Assembly: GCA_002493625.1 (NCBI GenBank)
Contig: DKZK01000020.1
Span: forward strand, 67,215-131,214
DNA length: 64,000 nt
Source of the DNA: Lachnospiraceae bacterium UBA7076
Lineage (GTDB): Bacteria; Bacillota; Clostridia; Lachnospirales; Lachnospiraceae
Reading direction: 5' to 3'
In this document: positions 23,914-34,400 of the stretch, piece by piece
How positions within the stretch are numbered: the first letter of the stretch is position 1
How the letters are laid out: each line of letters starts with the position of its first letter
Program-made: the position numbers and the translations under genes
Notes under the pieces: model-generated
The model's input: the letters and a program-made list of their open reading frames with translations, nothing else
Databases searched by the model: none
Told to the model about the DNA's origin: nothing

Positions 23914-26052
23914 CTAAATCATGGAAAGCTGTATACGTTTCTTATCCAGATCAACGCCCAGCACAGTCACGTCAACAACGTCTCCCACAGATACAACCTC
24001 AAGTGGGTGCTTTATAAACTTATTTGACATTTTTGAAATATGGACAAGCCCGTCCTGATGCACGCCAATATCAATAAATGCACCGAAGTCTATAACATTT
24101 CTAACTGTTCCCTTAAGCTGCATGCCCTCCTTAAGGTCCTTCATCTCAAGCACATCGCTTCTTAAGATAGGCTTATCAAGCTCCTCTCTCGGGTCACGTC
24201 CCGGTTTTTCAAGCTCGCTGACGATGTCCTTTAAGGTCGGCTCGCCTATTCCAAGCTCCTCGGCTATCCTTGCGCTGTCATCTATCATTTTTCCCACATT
24301 TTTTCTGCCGCCGCATTTAATGTCCTCGTCCGTAAGACCTATTTTTGACATAAGCGCCTTTGCCGCCTCATAGCTTTCCGGATGCACGCTTGTATTGTCA
24401 AGTATTTCATCACCGCCGTGTATGCGCAAAAATCCTGCGCACTGCTCATATGCCTTTGGACCGAGCTTCGGAACCTTGAGAAGCTCCTTCCTGCTCTTAA
24501 AGCTACCGTTTTCCTCCCTGTAGGCTACTATATTTTTGGCAAGGGTTTTATTGATGCCGGAAATGTATTCAAGCAATGACGCCGAGGCAGTATTCAAGTC
24601 AACCCCCACGCTGTTTACACAGTCCTCCACTACCGCTGAAAGGGCATTGCCTAAGTTTTTCTGGTTCATGTCATGCTGATACTGTCCTACACCTATGGAT
24701 TTCGGGTCAATCTTCACAAGCTCCGCAAGCGGGTCCTGCAATCTTCTTGCAATGGAAGCGGCGCTTCTTTGTCCCACGTCAAATTTAGGAAATTCCTCCG
24801 TTGCAAGCTTACTTGCGGAATATACGGAGGCTCCCGCCTCATTTACTATGGCGTACTTAACATCCGCCTTTATCTCCTTCAGAAGCTCCACAATAACCAT
24901 CTCCGATTCACGGCTTGCGGTTCCGTTTCCAAGGGATATCAGGTTAATATTGTATTTATCGATAAGTTTTTTTAAAACCTGCTTTGCCTCAGCAACCTTA
25001 TTCTGGGGAGCCGTAGGATAAATAACGACAGTGTCAAGCACCTTTCCCGTAGGGTCAACAACCGCAAGCTTACAGCCTGTCCGGAAAGCAGGGTCCCAGC
25101 CGAGAACGGTCTGCCCCGCTACAGGCGGCTGCATAAGAAGCTGATGAAGATTTTTACCGAAAACGGATATTGCACCCTCCTCTGCATTTTGCGTAAGCTC
25201 ATTTCTTATCTCGCGCTCAACGGAAGGCGCTATAAGCCTTTCGTAGCTGTCAAGGATTGCCTCCGATATATATTTTGCGCTGTCATGGTCGGGTTTACTT
25301 ATTATTCTTTTATTTAAATATCTTATTATATCCTCGTCAGGCGCCTCAATCTTTACCGTGAGAACCTTTTCCGCCTCGCCTCTGTTTATGGCAAGTATGC
25401 GATAGCCCACAGCCTTTTTTACCTCCTCGGAAAAATCATAGTACATTTCGTACACGGACTTTGCCTCCTTGTCCTTTGCCTGTGAAATAAGCTTGCCCTT
25501 GTTTCTTGTAAGCTCCCTGATTCTCGTCCTGTACTCTGCGTCATCTGCATAGCCTTCCGCAAGAATATCCTTTGCACCTTCAATTGCCTCCTCCGCAGAA
25601 GCAACCTCCTTTTCCTCCGATATATAGGCCTGCGCTTCCTCAAGTATTGTCTTTTTCGTCATTTGAAGCGCAATAATATTTGCAAGTCCCTCAAGTCCTT
25701 TTTCCTTTGCAACCGTAGCCTTTGTCCTTCTCTTAGGTCTGTAAGGTCTGTATAAATCCTCAACCGCAACAAGGGTCATTGCCTCCTCAAGCTGTTTTTT
25801 CAGCTCATCCGTAAGCTTGCCCTGCTCCTCTATGGTTGCCATGACCTGTGTTTTCTTTTCATCAAGATTTCTAAGATATGTAAGCCGCTCGTCAAGATTC
25901 CTTAGCTGCTCATCATTTAAGGAGCCTGTGGCCTCCTTCCGGTATCTTGATATAAATGGAATAGTGTTTCCCTCGTCAATAAGGGCGATTGTTTTTTCTA
26001 CCTGCCATTCCTTTACGTTTAATTCCTCTGCGATTATCTTAACTATGTTCAT
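23914..26052 (-). CDS. tex: Tex, S1-domain RNA-binding transcription accessory protein
   Basis: 712 residues, full length. The N-terminal helical part (VKEWQVEKTIALIDEGNTIPFISRYRKEATGSL) is the Tex signature. A YqgF/RuvX-like nuclease fold follows near 325 (GWDPAFRTGCKLAVVD), then helix-hairpin-helix repeats (NTASASLLEYISGINKTLA), and a C-terminal S1 domain (LKGTVRNVIDFGAFIDIG). Tex binds nucleic acid and is linked to transcription and stress survival. It lies between cysS and a small hypothetical gene on the same strand. Confidence 0.96.
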   Translation of the reverse strand: MNIVKIIAEELNVKEWQVEKTIALIDEGNTIPFISRYRKEATGSLNDEQLRNLDERLTYLRNLDEKKTQVMATIEEQGKLTDELKKQLEEAMTLVAVEDLYRPYRPKRRTKATVAKEKGLEGLANIIALQMTKKTILEEAQAYISEEKEVASAEEAIEGAKDILAEGYADDAEYRTRIRELTRNKGKLISQAKDKEAKSVYEMYYDFSEEVKKAVGYRILAINRGEAEKVLTVKIEAPDEDIIRYLNKRIISKPDHDSAKYISEAILDSYERLIAPSVEREIRNELTQNAEEGAISVFGKNLHQLLMQPPVAGQTVLGWDPAFRTGCKLAVVDPTGKVLDTVVIYPTAPQNKVAEAKQVLKKLIDKYNINLISLGNGTASRESEMVIVELLKEIKADVKYAIVNEAGASVYSASKLATEEFPKFDVGQRSAASIARRLQDPLAELVKIDPKSIGVGQYQHDMNQKNLGNALSAVVEDCVNSVGVDLNTASASLLEYISGINKTLAKNIVAYREENGSFKSRKELLKVPKLGPKAYEQCAGFLRIHGGDEILDNTSVHPESYEAAKALMSKIGLTDEDIKCGGRKNVGKMIDDSARIAEELGIGEPTLKDIVSELEKPGRDPREELDKPILRSDVLEMKDLKEGMQLKGTVRNVIDFGAFIDIGVHQDGLVHISKMSNKFIKHPLEVVSVGDVVDVTVLGVDLDKKRIQLSMI

Positions 26053-26066
26053 TTCTCTCTCCTTAA

Positions 26067-26453
26067 TTACAGTATATCCATGCCCGTATCTTCCTCTTTG
26101 TCAAAGTTTGACGCATAATTCGGGTCCTGCCTCATCATAACAAGCTTTTTAAAGGCGTGAAGCACAAGCCTGTCTTTGTTGCACTCCCCTGAATTTTTCC
26201 CTAAATCATTGTACAGGTTATATTTGCACATCTGATTGAAATAAATGTCCAGCAGCGTATACTCGCCGCATCTTGCCTCGCCCTTTATGCTGTGATTTGC
26301 AACAAAATAATTAAATTCGTCGATAAGCTGGTCGTCAAAAACCATGTATTTCCATAAATCCTCTGCAAATTCCTCCGTCTCCCCAACCATAAGGGAAAGT
26401 GCCTTGAGATTTTCATAGGTTTTTATCTTACCTGCGCTATAAATAATCATCAC
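26067..26453 (-). CDS. Conserved hypothetical protein, 128 aa
   Basis: A soluble, mostly helical protein with acidic patches (GETEEFAEDLWKYMVFDDQL) and a tyrosine-rich middle (YTLLDIYFNQMCKYNLYNDL). I do not recognise a domain. It lies tightly between thiI (17 bases) and tex (14 bases), so it is expressed with them. The ribosome site is weak (GGAG 11 bases before ATG). Confidence 0.65.
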   Translation of the reverse strand: MMIIYSAGKIKTYENLKALSLMVGETEEFAEDLWKYMVFDDQLIDEFNYFVANHSIKGEARCGEYTLLDIYFNQMCKYNLYNDLGKNSGECNKDRLVLHAFKKLVMMRQDPNYASNFDKEEDTGMDIL

Positions 26454-26470
26454 ATATCACGCTCCAAACA

Positions 26471-27652
26471 TTATCTGCAATATACAGTCTGCGCCTCGTC
26501 CACAGCCTTCTTATATAATTCCTCTATCTTACCCTCAAGCTTTTTCTCAGACAAAGCAATCTGCTCCTCCTTCGGTCTGGTAACAGGGTGCTTTGCAACA
26601 AAGGTCGTACAGCAGTCCTCGTATGGCAGAATGGAAGTTTCATAAGTTCCTATCTTCTCTGATATATCAATAATCTCCTGCTTGTCAAGTCCGATACACG
26701 GTCTGAACACAGGAAGCCTGTCAGCAGCCTGATTTATGACGTACAGGCTCTGTGTCGTCTGGCTGGAAACCTGCCCGATGCTCTCTCCGGTTATGATGCA
26801 CTGACATTCCTCCTTCAGGGCAATTTCCTGCGCCATCTTGTACATAACTCTTTTCATTATAATTGTAAGCTCATCATGGGGACAGTTGTCATAGATGCAA
26901 AGCTGCACATCCGTAAAATTTACAATATGAAGCTTTATGGGCCCCGCATACCGTGACACAAGCTTACCTAAATCCACAACCTTCTGCTTTGCCCGCTCGC
27001 TTGTGTATGGCGGTGCATGGAAATATACCGCCTCAAGCTCAACTCCGCGCTTGGCTATCATATATGCCGCAACGGGACTGTCAATTCCTCCCGACAAAAG
27101 AACCATTCCCTTTCCGTTTGTCCCCACGGGAAGTCCCCCCGGTCCCGGAATAATCCTTGAATATATATATGCAGCGTTTCTGACTTCAATGTTAAGCATA
27201 ATGTCAGGATTGTGCACGTCAACCCTCATATCCGGAAATGCGTCGAGTATAGCAGCGCCTGTATCACAGTTTATTTCCATGGAGGACTTTGGATAGGTCT
27301 TGTCATTTCTTCTTGCATGAACCTTAAAGGTCTTTGCGCTTTGTCCGTATTCCTCCTGTATATAGGCAACCGCCTCCCTTGCAAGATTATCAAAGTCCGT
27401 ATTTTCCACAACCCTTACAGGACATATGCCTACAATTCCAAACACGCAGCCAAGCGCCCCCATAACATCGTCATAGTCGTAATCCGAAAACGCCTCCACG
27501 TAGATCCGCCCGTATTCACGCCTTACCTCAAATTTTCCGTGAGGCTTAAGAAGCGCCCTCATACGCCTGCACATTATATCCTCAAAAACATATCTGTTTT
27601 TTCCTTTTGTTCCAATCTCCGCATATTTAATAAGAAACATTTTATAATTCAT
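26471..27652 (-). CDS. thiI: tRNA 4-thiouridine synthetase ThiI
   Basis: 393 residues. A ferredoxin-like and THUMP region (1-165) binds tRNA; the PP-loop GMVLLSGGIDSPVAAYMIAKRG (about 178-200) adenylates U8. No C-terminal rhodanese domain is present, as in most Firmicutes. The sulfur donor is probably the cysteine desulfurase encoded just upstream, whose stop codon lies 1 base before this start. The pair makes s4U in tRNA, and possibly thiazole sulfur. Confidence 0.96.
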   Translation of the reverse strand: MNYKMFLIKYAEIGTKGKNRYVFEDIMCRRMRALLKPHGKFEVRREYGRIYVEAFSDYDYDDVMGALGCVFGIVGICPVRVVENTDFDNLAREAVAYIQEEYGQSAKTFKVHARRNDKTYPKSSMEINCDTGAAILDAFPDMRVDVHNPDIMLNIEVRNAAYIYSRIIPGPGGLPVGTNGKGMVLLSGGIDSPVAAYMIAKRGVELEAVYFHAPPYTSERAKQKVVDLGKLVSRYAGPIKLHIVNFTDVQLCIYDNCPHDELTIIMKRVMYKMAQEIALKEECQCIITGESIGQVSSQTTQSLYVINQAADRLPVFRPCIGLDKQEIIDISEKIGTYETSILPYEDCCTTFVAKHPVTRPKEEQIALSEKKLEGKIEELYKKAVDEAQTVYCR

Positions 27653-27653
27653 A

Positions 27654-28796
27654 CTATTTCCTCACATATCTTCTCAGTGTTCCAAGCAATTCTTCGAATA
27701 CCTTAACCGCATAGTCAATCTCCTCCATGGTGTTAAACTCGGAAAAGCTGAACCGGAGCGTGGATTCAAGGTATTCCTTTGGAAGCTCCATGGCAGACAG
27801 CACATTGCTCACATGGGGCTTATTTGATGAGCACGCCGAGCCGGCGGACACGTATATACCCCTTTCCTCAAGAGCATGAAGAAAAACCTCCGCCCTTATG
27901 CCCACAATGCTAATGCTTGCAATATGAGGTGCCTCCCCGCTGTTTGAAAAAACATTTTCAAGCTTCGTAACCTTATCAATAAAGCGTTCCTTAAGCGCCC
28001 TCACATGTCTTATCTTCTCGTCAAAATTTTTATATGACAGTTTTGCCGCAAGTCCAAGCCCTGCAATGGCAGGAACATTTTCCGTTCCCGAGCGCATGCC
28101 CTTTTGCTGCCCTCCGCCGTATATAATCGGTCTTATAAGTACCCCGTCCCTTATATATAACAAGCCTGACCCTTTCGGTCCGTGAATTTTATGTCCGCTT
28201 ATGGAAAGTAAATCCACCCCAAGCTGCTTTGGAGAAAATTCATATTTGCCAAAAGCCTGCACACCGTCCACATGAAACAGTATATCCTTATTATACTCCT
28301 TTATAAGCTTCGAAATATCAGCAATCGGCTGGACAGCTCCGGTTTCATTATTTACATACATAACCGACACAAGTATGGTATCCTCCCGAAGCAGGTTCTT
28401 AAGCTCACCCATGTCAACCCTTCCCGCTTTATCAACCCCCACATAGCTTATATCAAAGCCCTCTTTCCCCAGAAATTCCACAGTGGAAAGAACGGACGCA
28501 TGCTCAACCCTTGTTGTTATGATATGCTTTCCTGCGCGTCTTTTCGCCATTGCCGCCCCAATGAGAGCCATATTGTTGCTTTCCGTTCCTCCCGATGTGA
28601 ACACAATTTCCTTTTCCTGACATTTAAGCAGCTTCGCAAGCGCCGCCCTTGCCTCTTTTATGTAATTTTCCGCCGCAATGCCCTTCATGTGAAGCGAGGA
28701 AGGATTGCCGTAATCCTCCTCCATAAGCTTAACCATAAGCTCCTTAACCTCGCCATAAACAGACGTTGTCGCCGCATTGTCAAAATATATTTCCAT
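27654..28796 (-). CDS. Cysteine desulfurase (NifS/IscS family)
   Basis: 380 residues from ATG 28796 (AAGGAG 8 bases upstream). It begins MEIYFDNAATTSVY. The PLP lysine is in SGHKIHGPKGSGLLYI and the sulfur-carrying Cys in VSAGSACSSNKPHVSNVL. The long Cys loop is of the IscS/NifS-like type. It releases sulfur from cysteine as a persulfide. Coupling to thiI suggests a dedicated tRNA thiolation role, as for NifZ in Bacillus. Confidence 0.95.
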   Translation of the reverse strand: MEIYFDNAATTSVYGEVKELMVKLMEEDYGNPSSLHMKGIAAENYIKEARAALAKLLKCQEKEIVFTSGGTESNNMALIGAAMAKRRAGKHIITTRVEHASVLSTVEFLGKEGFDISYVGVDKAGRVDMGELKNLLREDTILVSVMYVNNETGAVQPIADISKLIKEYNKDILFHVDGVQAFGKYEFSPKQLGVDLLSISGHKIHGPKGSGLLYIRDGVLIRPIIYGGGQQKGMRSGTENVPAIAGLGLAAKLSYKNFDEKIRHVRALKERFIDKVTKLENVFSNSGEAPHIASISIVGIRAEVFLHALEERGIYVSAGSACSSNKPHVSNVLSAMELPKEYLESTLRFSFSEFNTMEEIDYAVKVFEELLGTLRRYVRK

Positions 28797-28808
28797 TGTT
28801 TTTTCTCC

Positions 28809-28853
28809 TTGGAACATCAGCCATTCCATTTTTCATAGAAAGCCTGACACAAC
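28809..28853 (-). repeat. Leader repeat copy 3
   Basis: On the minus strand GTGTCAGGC ... AAATGGAATGGCTGATGTTC, ending next to the AAGGAG of the cysteine desulfurase gene. It matches the leader element at 13052 at both its ends, without the internal hairpin. Confidence 0.5.
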
Positions 28854-28856
28854 CTT

Positions 28857-29594
28857 CTAACTATCTATCTCAAACATAATAATCGAAAGCGCCGCAAGCC
28901 CTGCCGTTTCGGTCCGGAGTATCCTGCCCCCAAGGGAGATGCATTTTGCTCCCATTGAGACGGCAGCCTCTGCCTCCTCCTTTGCAAAGCCGCCCTCCGG
29001 TCCTATAAATATGCCAAGCGTTTTCCTGCCCTTAATATCCTTAATAACGCTCCTTGCGTATTCCATACCCTCAGCATTTTCATAGGGTATGATATTCATA
29101 TCGAGACCTTCTGCATAGGAAAGCGCCTCCGGAAAGGACATGAACGGCATAACTTTTGGAATGACGCCCCTCCCTGACTGCTTTGCCGCCGAAGCCGCAA
29201 TTGCATTATACCGTTCCAGCTTTTTTTCCGCTTTGTTTTTTTCAATTTTAACAACGGTGCGCTTCGTGATTACAGGTATAATTTCATACACGCCAAGCTC
29301 CACAGCCTTTTGTATGATAAGCTCAAGCTTATCGGACTTTGGCATTCCCTGAAATAAAATGATTTTTGTTTCAAGCTCCGCCGCATTTCTTGTGACATCA
29401 CATATAACCGCAGTTACCCTGTCCTTTTCGATGCTTTCGATGCTGCATGTATAATCATTTCCTGTGCCGTCGCCAACAATTATTTCATCACCGTCTTTCA
29501 GCCGCAAAACATTTTTTATATGATTTACGTCACTGCCTGTTATATCAATCGTATTTCCGTTACCACTAAAATTTTCCACATAAAACCTGTGCAT
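28857..29594 (-). CDS. rsmE: 16S rRNA m3U1498 methyltransferase RsmE
   Basis: 245 residues. An N-terminal PUA-like part (HRFYVENFSGNGNTIDI, NHIKNVLRLKDGDEI) and a SPOUT knot with FQGMPKSDKLELIIQKAVELG, GIFIGPEGGFAKEEAEAA and LGGRILRTETAGLAAL. These are the RsmE motifs. It methylates N3 of U1498 in 16S rRNA. Same strand as the cysteine desulfurase gene, probably cotranscribed. Confidence 0.95.
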   Translation of the reverse strand: MHRFYVENFSGNGNTIDITGSDVNHIKNVLRLKDGDEIIVGDGTGNDYTCSIESIEKDRVTAVICDVTRNAAELETKIILFQGMPKSDKLELIIQKAVELGVYEIIPVITKRTVVKIEKNKAEKKLERYNAIAASAAKQSGRGVIPKVMPFMSFPEALSYAEGLDMNIIPYENAEGMEYARSVIKDIKGRKTLGIFIGPEGGFAKEEAEAAVSMGAKCISLGGRILRTETAGLAALSIIMFEIDS

Positions 29595-29640
29595 TATGTA
29601 TCTCCCAAAACAAAATTTTACCCATTATGCTCATTAGAAA

Positions 29641-30078
29641 TCAGCCTACAATACCATTTATGTTACTGCATATTTTTCGAAATACTTCCTTCATTGTCTC
29701 CAATTCTTTTTCCGTGACGCCATCAAACACAGTTTTCTCAAGTTCATCCTTAATTGCGCTGATTTCCTCAATTATAGATTTTGTGCTTTCCGACACCTGA
29801 AGATTCTGCATCCTCATATCATTTTCATCCTGAGAAACAGTAATGTACCCTCTCTCCTTCAGCCTTTTTATGGATTGGGATATATGACCCTTTGTAAACA
29901 TTTCCATGGAGGCTATATCCTTTGCCGTCCTCATATCCTTATATGTAGCAAGACAGATTATAATATCCATGTCTATCTTTCTTAAATCATACTTTTTCAT
30001 CACATTTTCAAGCTTGCGCTCATTTAACTTTCTGAATTTATTTAAGTTAATCATCATAAGTGATTCTATTTCCTGCAT
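29641..30078 (-). CDS. MarR-family transcriptional regulator
   Basis: 145 residues. The winged helix-turn-helix spans about 35-100, with DIASMEMFTKGHISQSIKRLKERGYITVSQDENDMR, the MarR recognition helix and wing. Long helices at both ends form the dimer. The ligand and targets are unknown. It is alone between nagZ and rsmE on the minus strand; GGCGGG precedes the ATG. Confidence 0.85.
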   Translation of the reverse strand: MQEIESLMMINLNKFRKLNERKLENVMKKYDLRKIDMDIIICLATYKDMRTAKDIASMEMFTKGHISQSIKRLKERGYITVSQDENDMRMQNLQVSESTKSIIEEISAIKDELEKTVFDGVTEKELETMKEVFRKICSNINGIVG

Positions 30079-30159
30079 ATTTATCCCGCCCTTTAAAATT
30101 GTTTAAATTTAAACCGTGAATATTCTATACTTAAAAAATTGAGAAGTCAAGCATTAAGC

Positions 30160-31389
30160 TTACTGAATTAAGCCCAATGAATATTTCCATCTCAAAATTC
30201 TTTTTACGGACTGGTTTATACGTTCCTCTGTTATCTCGCCGTTTTTTACGGCAGAAAGCACAGCGTTATACTGAAGCTGGTAATTTGTTGAAAGCAGCAT
30301 ATCGTTTCCTGCAAGAATAGCGACAACCGCAGATTCCTCCTCGCCCACAAACTTTGAAACGCCGCCCATCATAAGGTCATCCGTTATAATAACACCGTCA
30401 AACCCAAATTCATTTCTGAGCAGGTCATGTATATACGGTGATATGGACGCAGGATTTTCCGCATCCATGCACTCAATAATATTGTGGCTTACTAAAATAC
30501 ATTCCGCGCCGGAATCCAAACCGGAAATAAACGGAAGAAAATCCTCATTTACAAAGGTTTCATAAGGTCTGTTATCATATACAACGCTCTTGTGGGTATC
30601 GGCATTATTTCCATATCCCGGAAAATGCTTTAAAACGCTTCCCATTCCGCAATCATTCATAACCTCAACCACTATGCTTACATACTCTGCCGTCTCCTCC
30701 GGGGAAACGCCAAAGCTTCTAAGGTACATAAATTCACCCCTGTTTAAGGAAATATCACAGACAGGCGCAAAATTAACATTTATTCCGTAGGATAAAAGCA
30801 GCTCTGACTTTTCCCTTGTATCCTCACGTACGGCATCATAGCCACCGGAATTATATAAATCCCTCGGTGACAAAAAAGCATGGTCGGAAAGCGCCGAATA
30901 CTTGCTGAGACGTATTACGGAGCCACCCTCCTCGTCAACGCCGATCAGGAGCGGTATCTTTGATTTTTCCTGAAAAGCGGCAAGCTCCGCTCTCAGACTG
31001 TCAGGACTTTCACCGTTAAAATCACTGGCAAATAAAATAATTCCGCCCACGGGATATTGTTCAAGAATGCTCTCATTAAACCGATTGTCATTTTTTATAA
31101 AGAAAAGCTGCCCTACCTTTTCCTCTATTGTCATGGACTGCATCATATTATCAATTTTTCTATCGTACAATCCGATAATAAGCGCGTTTGTACTTATAAA
31201 TGAGCTCTTGATATCGTGTTCATCCAAACTGTCTGTTCCCGTGGCAGCACCTATGACGGGTTCCGCAATGTCCGAAGGGACAGGCGGCTCTTTTTCCTCA
31301 AGCTCTACAATAGACTCAAAAAAACCTGCTATGACGCCGACAACAAGCATAATTAAGCATATTATGATTTTTTTGCCCTTACTTATCAT
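30160..31389 (-). CDS. GH3 beta-N-acetylhexosaminidase (NagZ-like), membrane-anchored
   Basis: 409 residues. An uncleaved N-terminal helix (IIICLIMLVVGVIAGFF) or signal peptide is followed by a GH3 barrel (about 90-400): IPLLIGVDEEGGSVIR, SVLKHFPGYGNNADTHKS with the acid-base His, and GVIITDDLMMGGVSKF with the nucleophile Asp. Such enzymes remove GlcNAc from muropeptides in cell-wall turnover. It lies 30 bases after purL, on the same strand, an unexpected operon partner. Confidence 0.88.
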   Translation of the reverse strand: MISKGKKIIICLIMLVVGVIAGFFESIVELEEKEPPVPSDIAEPVIGAATGTDSLDEHDIKSSFISTNALIIGLYDRKIDNMMQSMTIEEKVGQLFFIKNDNRFNESILEQYPVGGIILFASDFNGESPDSLRAELAAFQEKSKIPLLIGVDEEGGSVIRLSKYSALSDHAFLSPRDLYNSGGYDAVREDTREKSELLLSYGINVNFAPVCDISLNRGEFMYLRSFGVSPEETAEYVSIVVEVMNDCGMGSVLKHFPGYGNNADTHKSVVYDNRPYETFVNEDFLPFISGLDSGAECILVSHNIIECMDAENPASISPYIHDLLRNEFGFDGVIITDDLMMGGVSKFVGEEESAVVAILAGNDMLLSTNYQLQYNAVLSAVKNGEITEERINQSVKRILRWKYSLGLIQ

Positions 31390-31419
31390 AGCAGGCCTCC
31401 CGAAAACATGTTTTAATTG

Positions 31420-34400
31420 TTAGGAATAGTAATCAACTCCTGATTCAAATATCTGCTGGTCCTTCTCACCGGATATATTGATGGATACAGCTTCACCCTT
31501 TCTTTCAGAATGCGCCATTTTACCGTATACCCTTCCGTCAGGACTTGTGATTCCCTCTATGGCATAGTATGAACCATTTATGTTATAATACTCATCCATT
31601 GTTGGATTTCCGTCAGCATCTACATACTGCGTGGCAACCTGTCCATTTTCAAACAGCTTTTTTATCCACGCATCATCCGCAACGAAGCGTCCCTCGCCAT
31701 GAGAGATAGGCACTGAGTAAACGCCGCCAAGCTTCGCCTTTGAAAGCCACGGGCTTTTATTTGACACAACCTTTGTGTAAACCATTTTGGACTGATGGCG
31801 TCCGATGCTGTTCATGGCAAGGGTAGGCGAATTTTCAGCCTGCGGCATTATCTTACCATAAGGCACAAGTCCAAGCTTAATAAGCGCCTGAAAACCGTTA
31901 CATATTCCAAGTGCAAGTCCGTCCCTTTCATTTAAAAGCTTCATAACCTCATCTGAAATTTTTGCATTTCTGAACGCCGCCGCAATAAATTTAGCTGAGC
32001 CCTCCGGCTCGTCGCCTGCGGAAAAGCCTCCCGGAAACATAATAATCTGACTGTCCGCTATTGCTTTCGTAAAGGCGTCTACCGAATCCCTGATATCCTG
32101 CGCATTCTGATTTTTAAATACAATTGTGCAAACCTCCGCCCCTGCATTTTCAAATGCCTTTTGGGAATCATACTCACAGTTTGTACCCGGAAATACAGGT
32201 ATAAATACCCTTGGCTTTGCAATTTTATTTTTGGCAACAAGAATACTTCCTGCGTCAAAAATACCTGTTTTAACAATTCCGTTTTCTATTTTAAGATTTT
32301 CGTCAATTGCACCATTCTGGCAAACACCTGATTCAGTAGGGAATACCTTTTCTAAGGTGCGTGTCCATGCGGCTAACGCCTCATCGCCTGATATGACAGT
32401 ATCTCCGTAAACAAATGCATCATCAGCCGTTACCTCTCCTACCTTCTTAACATCAAGCCCAAGAGCTCCAATGTCGGAAGCCCTTACCTCAAGTATGATA
32501 GAACCGTAGGATTTTTCATAGAGCTCATCCGCCGAAACTGCCTCATCTATTCTTACTCCAAGCCTGTTTCCAAATGCCATTTTGCTTACTGCCTCTATTA
32601 TTCCGCCAAAGCCTGTTGCATATGCGGATTTTACAAATCCGGATTTTACTGCCGTATAAAGCCTGCCGTATTTGTCAAGGGCATCCTCGTAATCAGGCAT
32701 ATCATACTCGTCCTTCTTAATATCAAGCCTGACAAGAACATTTCCTGCCTGCTTCAGCTCTGTTGTGACAACATTTTTATGGCTGTCCACGTCCACTGCA
32801 AATGACACGAGCGTTGGCGGCACGTCTATGTCATTAAAGGTGCCTGACATGGAATCCTTGCCACCGATGGAAGGAAGTCCAAGCCCAAGCTGGGCTGAAT
32901 ATGCTCCCAACAGCGCTGAAAGAGGCTGTCCCCATCTGTAAGGGTCCTCCCCAAGACGCTTAAAATATTCCTGAAACGTAAGTCTTATTTTACTGACGTC
33001 ACCGCCTGATGCAGCTATCTTTGCCACGGAGGTGAGAACTGCATACACTGCGCCATGATATGGGCTCCATGTGGAAAGATACGGGTCAAAGCCATAGCTC
33101 ATCATTGTTACCGTATCGGTCTTTCCCTTAAGCACAGGAAGCTTTGCAACCATTGTCTGTGTAGGTGAAAGCTGATATTTACCGCCGTAAGGCATTGTAA
33201 CCGTTCCTGCTCCTATGGAGGAATCAAACATCTCCACAAGTCCCTTTTGTGAGCAGACATTTAAATCCGCTAACGTATCAAGCCAAAGCTTCTTTATGTC
33301 GGAGGTGTCCTTTTTCTCCTCAAAATATTTATGTTTATCATCCGGAATATGAACCTTTACGTCCGTCTCCTGATGGGCTCCGTTTGTGTTGAGAAATGCC
33401 CTTGAGAGATTTACGATTTCCTTTCCTCTCCAACAGAGCACAAGTCTCGGCTCCTCAGTCACAACCGCAACCTCAACAGCCTCAAGATTTTCCTCATTTG
33501 CATATTTCATCATTGCGGCAACGTCAGCAGGGTCTACCACGATTGCCATACGCTCCTGGGATTCGGATATTGCAAGCTCCGTTCCGTCAAGACCTGCGTA
33601 CTTTTTCGGTACCTTATCAAGGTCAACCCGAAGGCCGTCAGCAAGCTCTCCGATTGCAACAGACACGCCGCCTGCTCCGAAATCATTACATTTCTTTATG
33701 AGTGAGGCAACCTCCTCACGTCTGAACAATCTCTGGATTTTACGCTCCGTAGGAGCATTTCCCTTCTGAACCTCCGCTCCGCATGTGTCGATGGAGCTTT
33801 CCGTATGCGCCTTTGAGGAGCCTGTTGCGCCTCCGCATCCGTCACGTCCCGTACGGCCTCCCAGAAGAATAATTATATCTCCCGGATCGGAATTAAGCCT
33901 CTTTACGCACCTTCTCGGCGCTGCTCCCATAACTGCGCCTATCTCCATTCTCTTTGCCACATAGTCAGGGTGATAAACCTCATTTACATGCCCCGTTGCA
34001 AGACCAATCTGATTTCCGTAGGAGGAATATCCCTGAGCAGCAACCGTAACTATTTTTCTCTGAGGAAGCTTGCCCTTGATGGTATCCTTAAGGGATACCG
34101 TAGGGTCTGCTGCGCCGGTAACACGCATAGCTTGATAAACGTATGCACGTCCCGAAAGCGGGTCCCTTATGGCGCCGCCCAGACATGTGGCAGCCCCTCC
34201 GAAGGGCTCTATTTCCGTAGGGTGATTATGTGTTTCATTTTTAAAGCTTACAAGCCATTCCTCCGTTTTGCCGTCAATTTCAACAGGAACGACGATTGAG
34301 CATGCATTTATTTCATCCGATACCTCCATGTCGGGAAGCTTGCCTGCGGCGCGAAGCTCCTTCATGGCCATAAGCGCAATGTCCATCAGACATACAAATT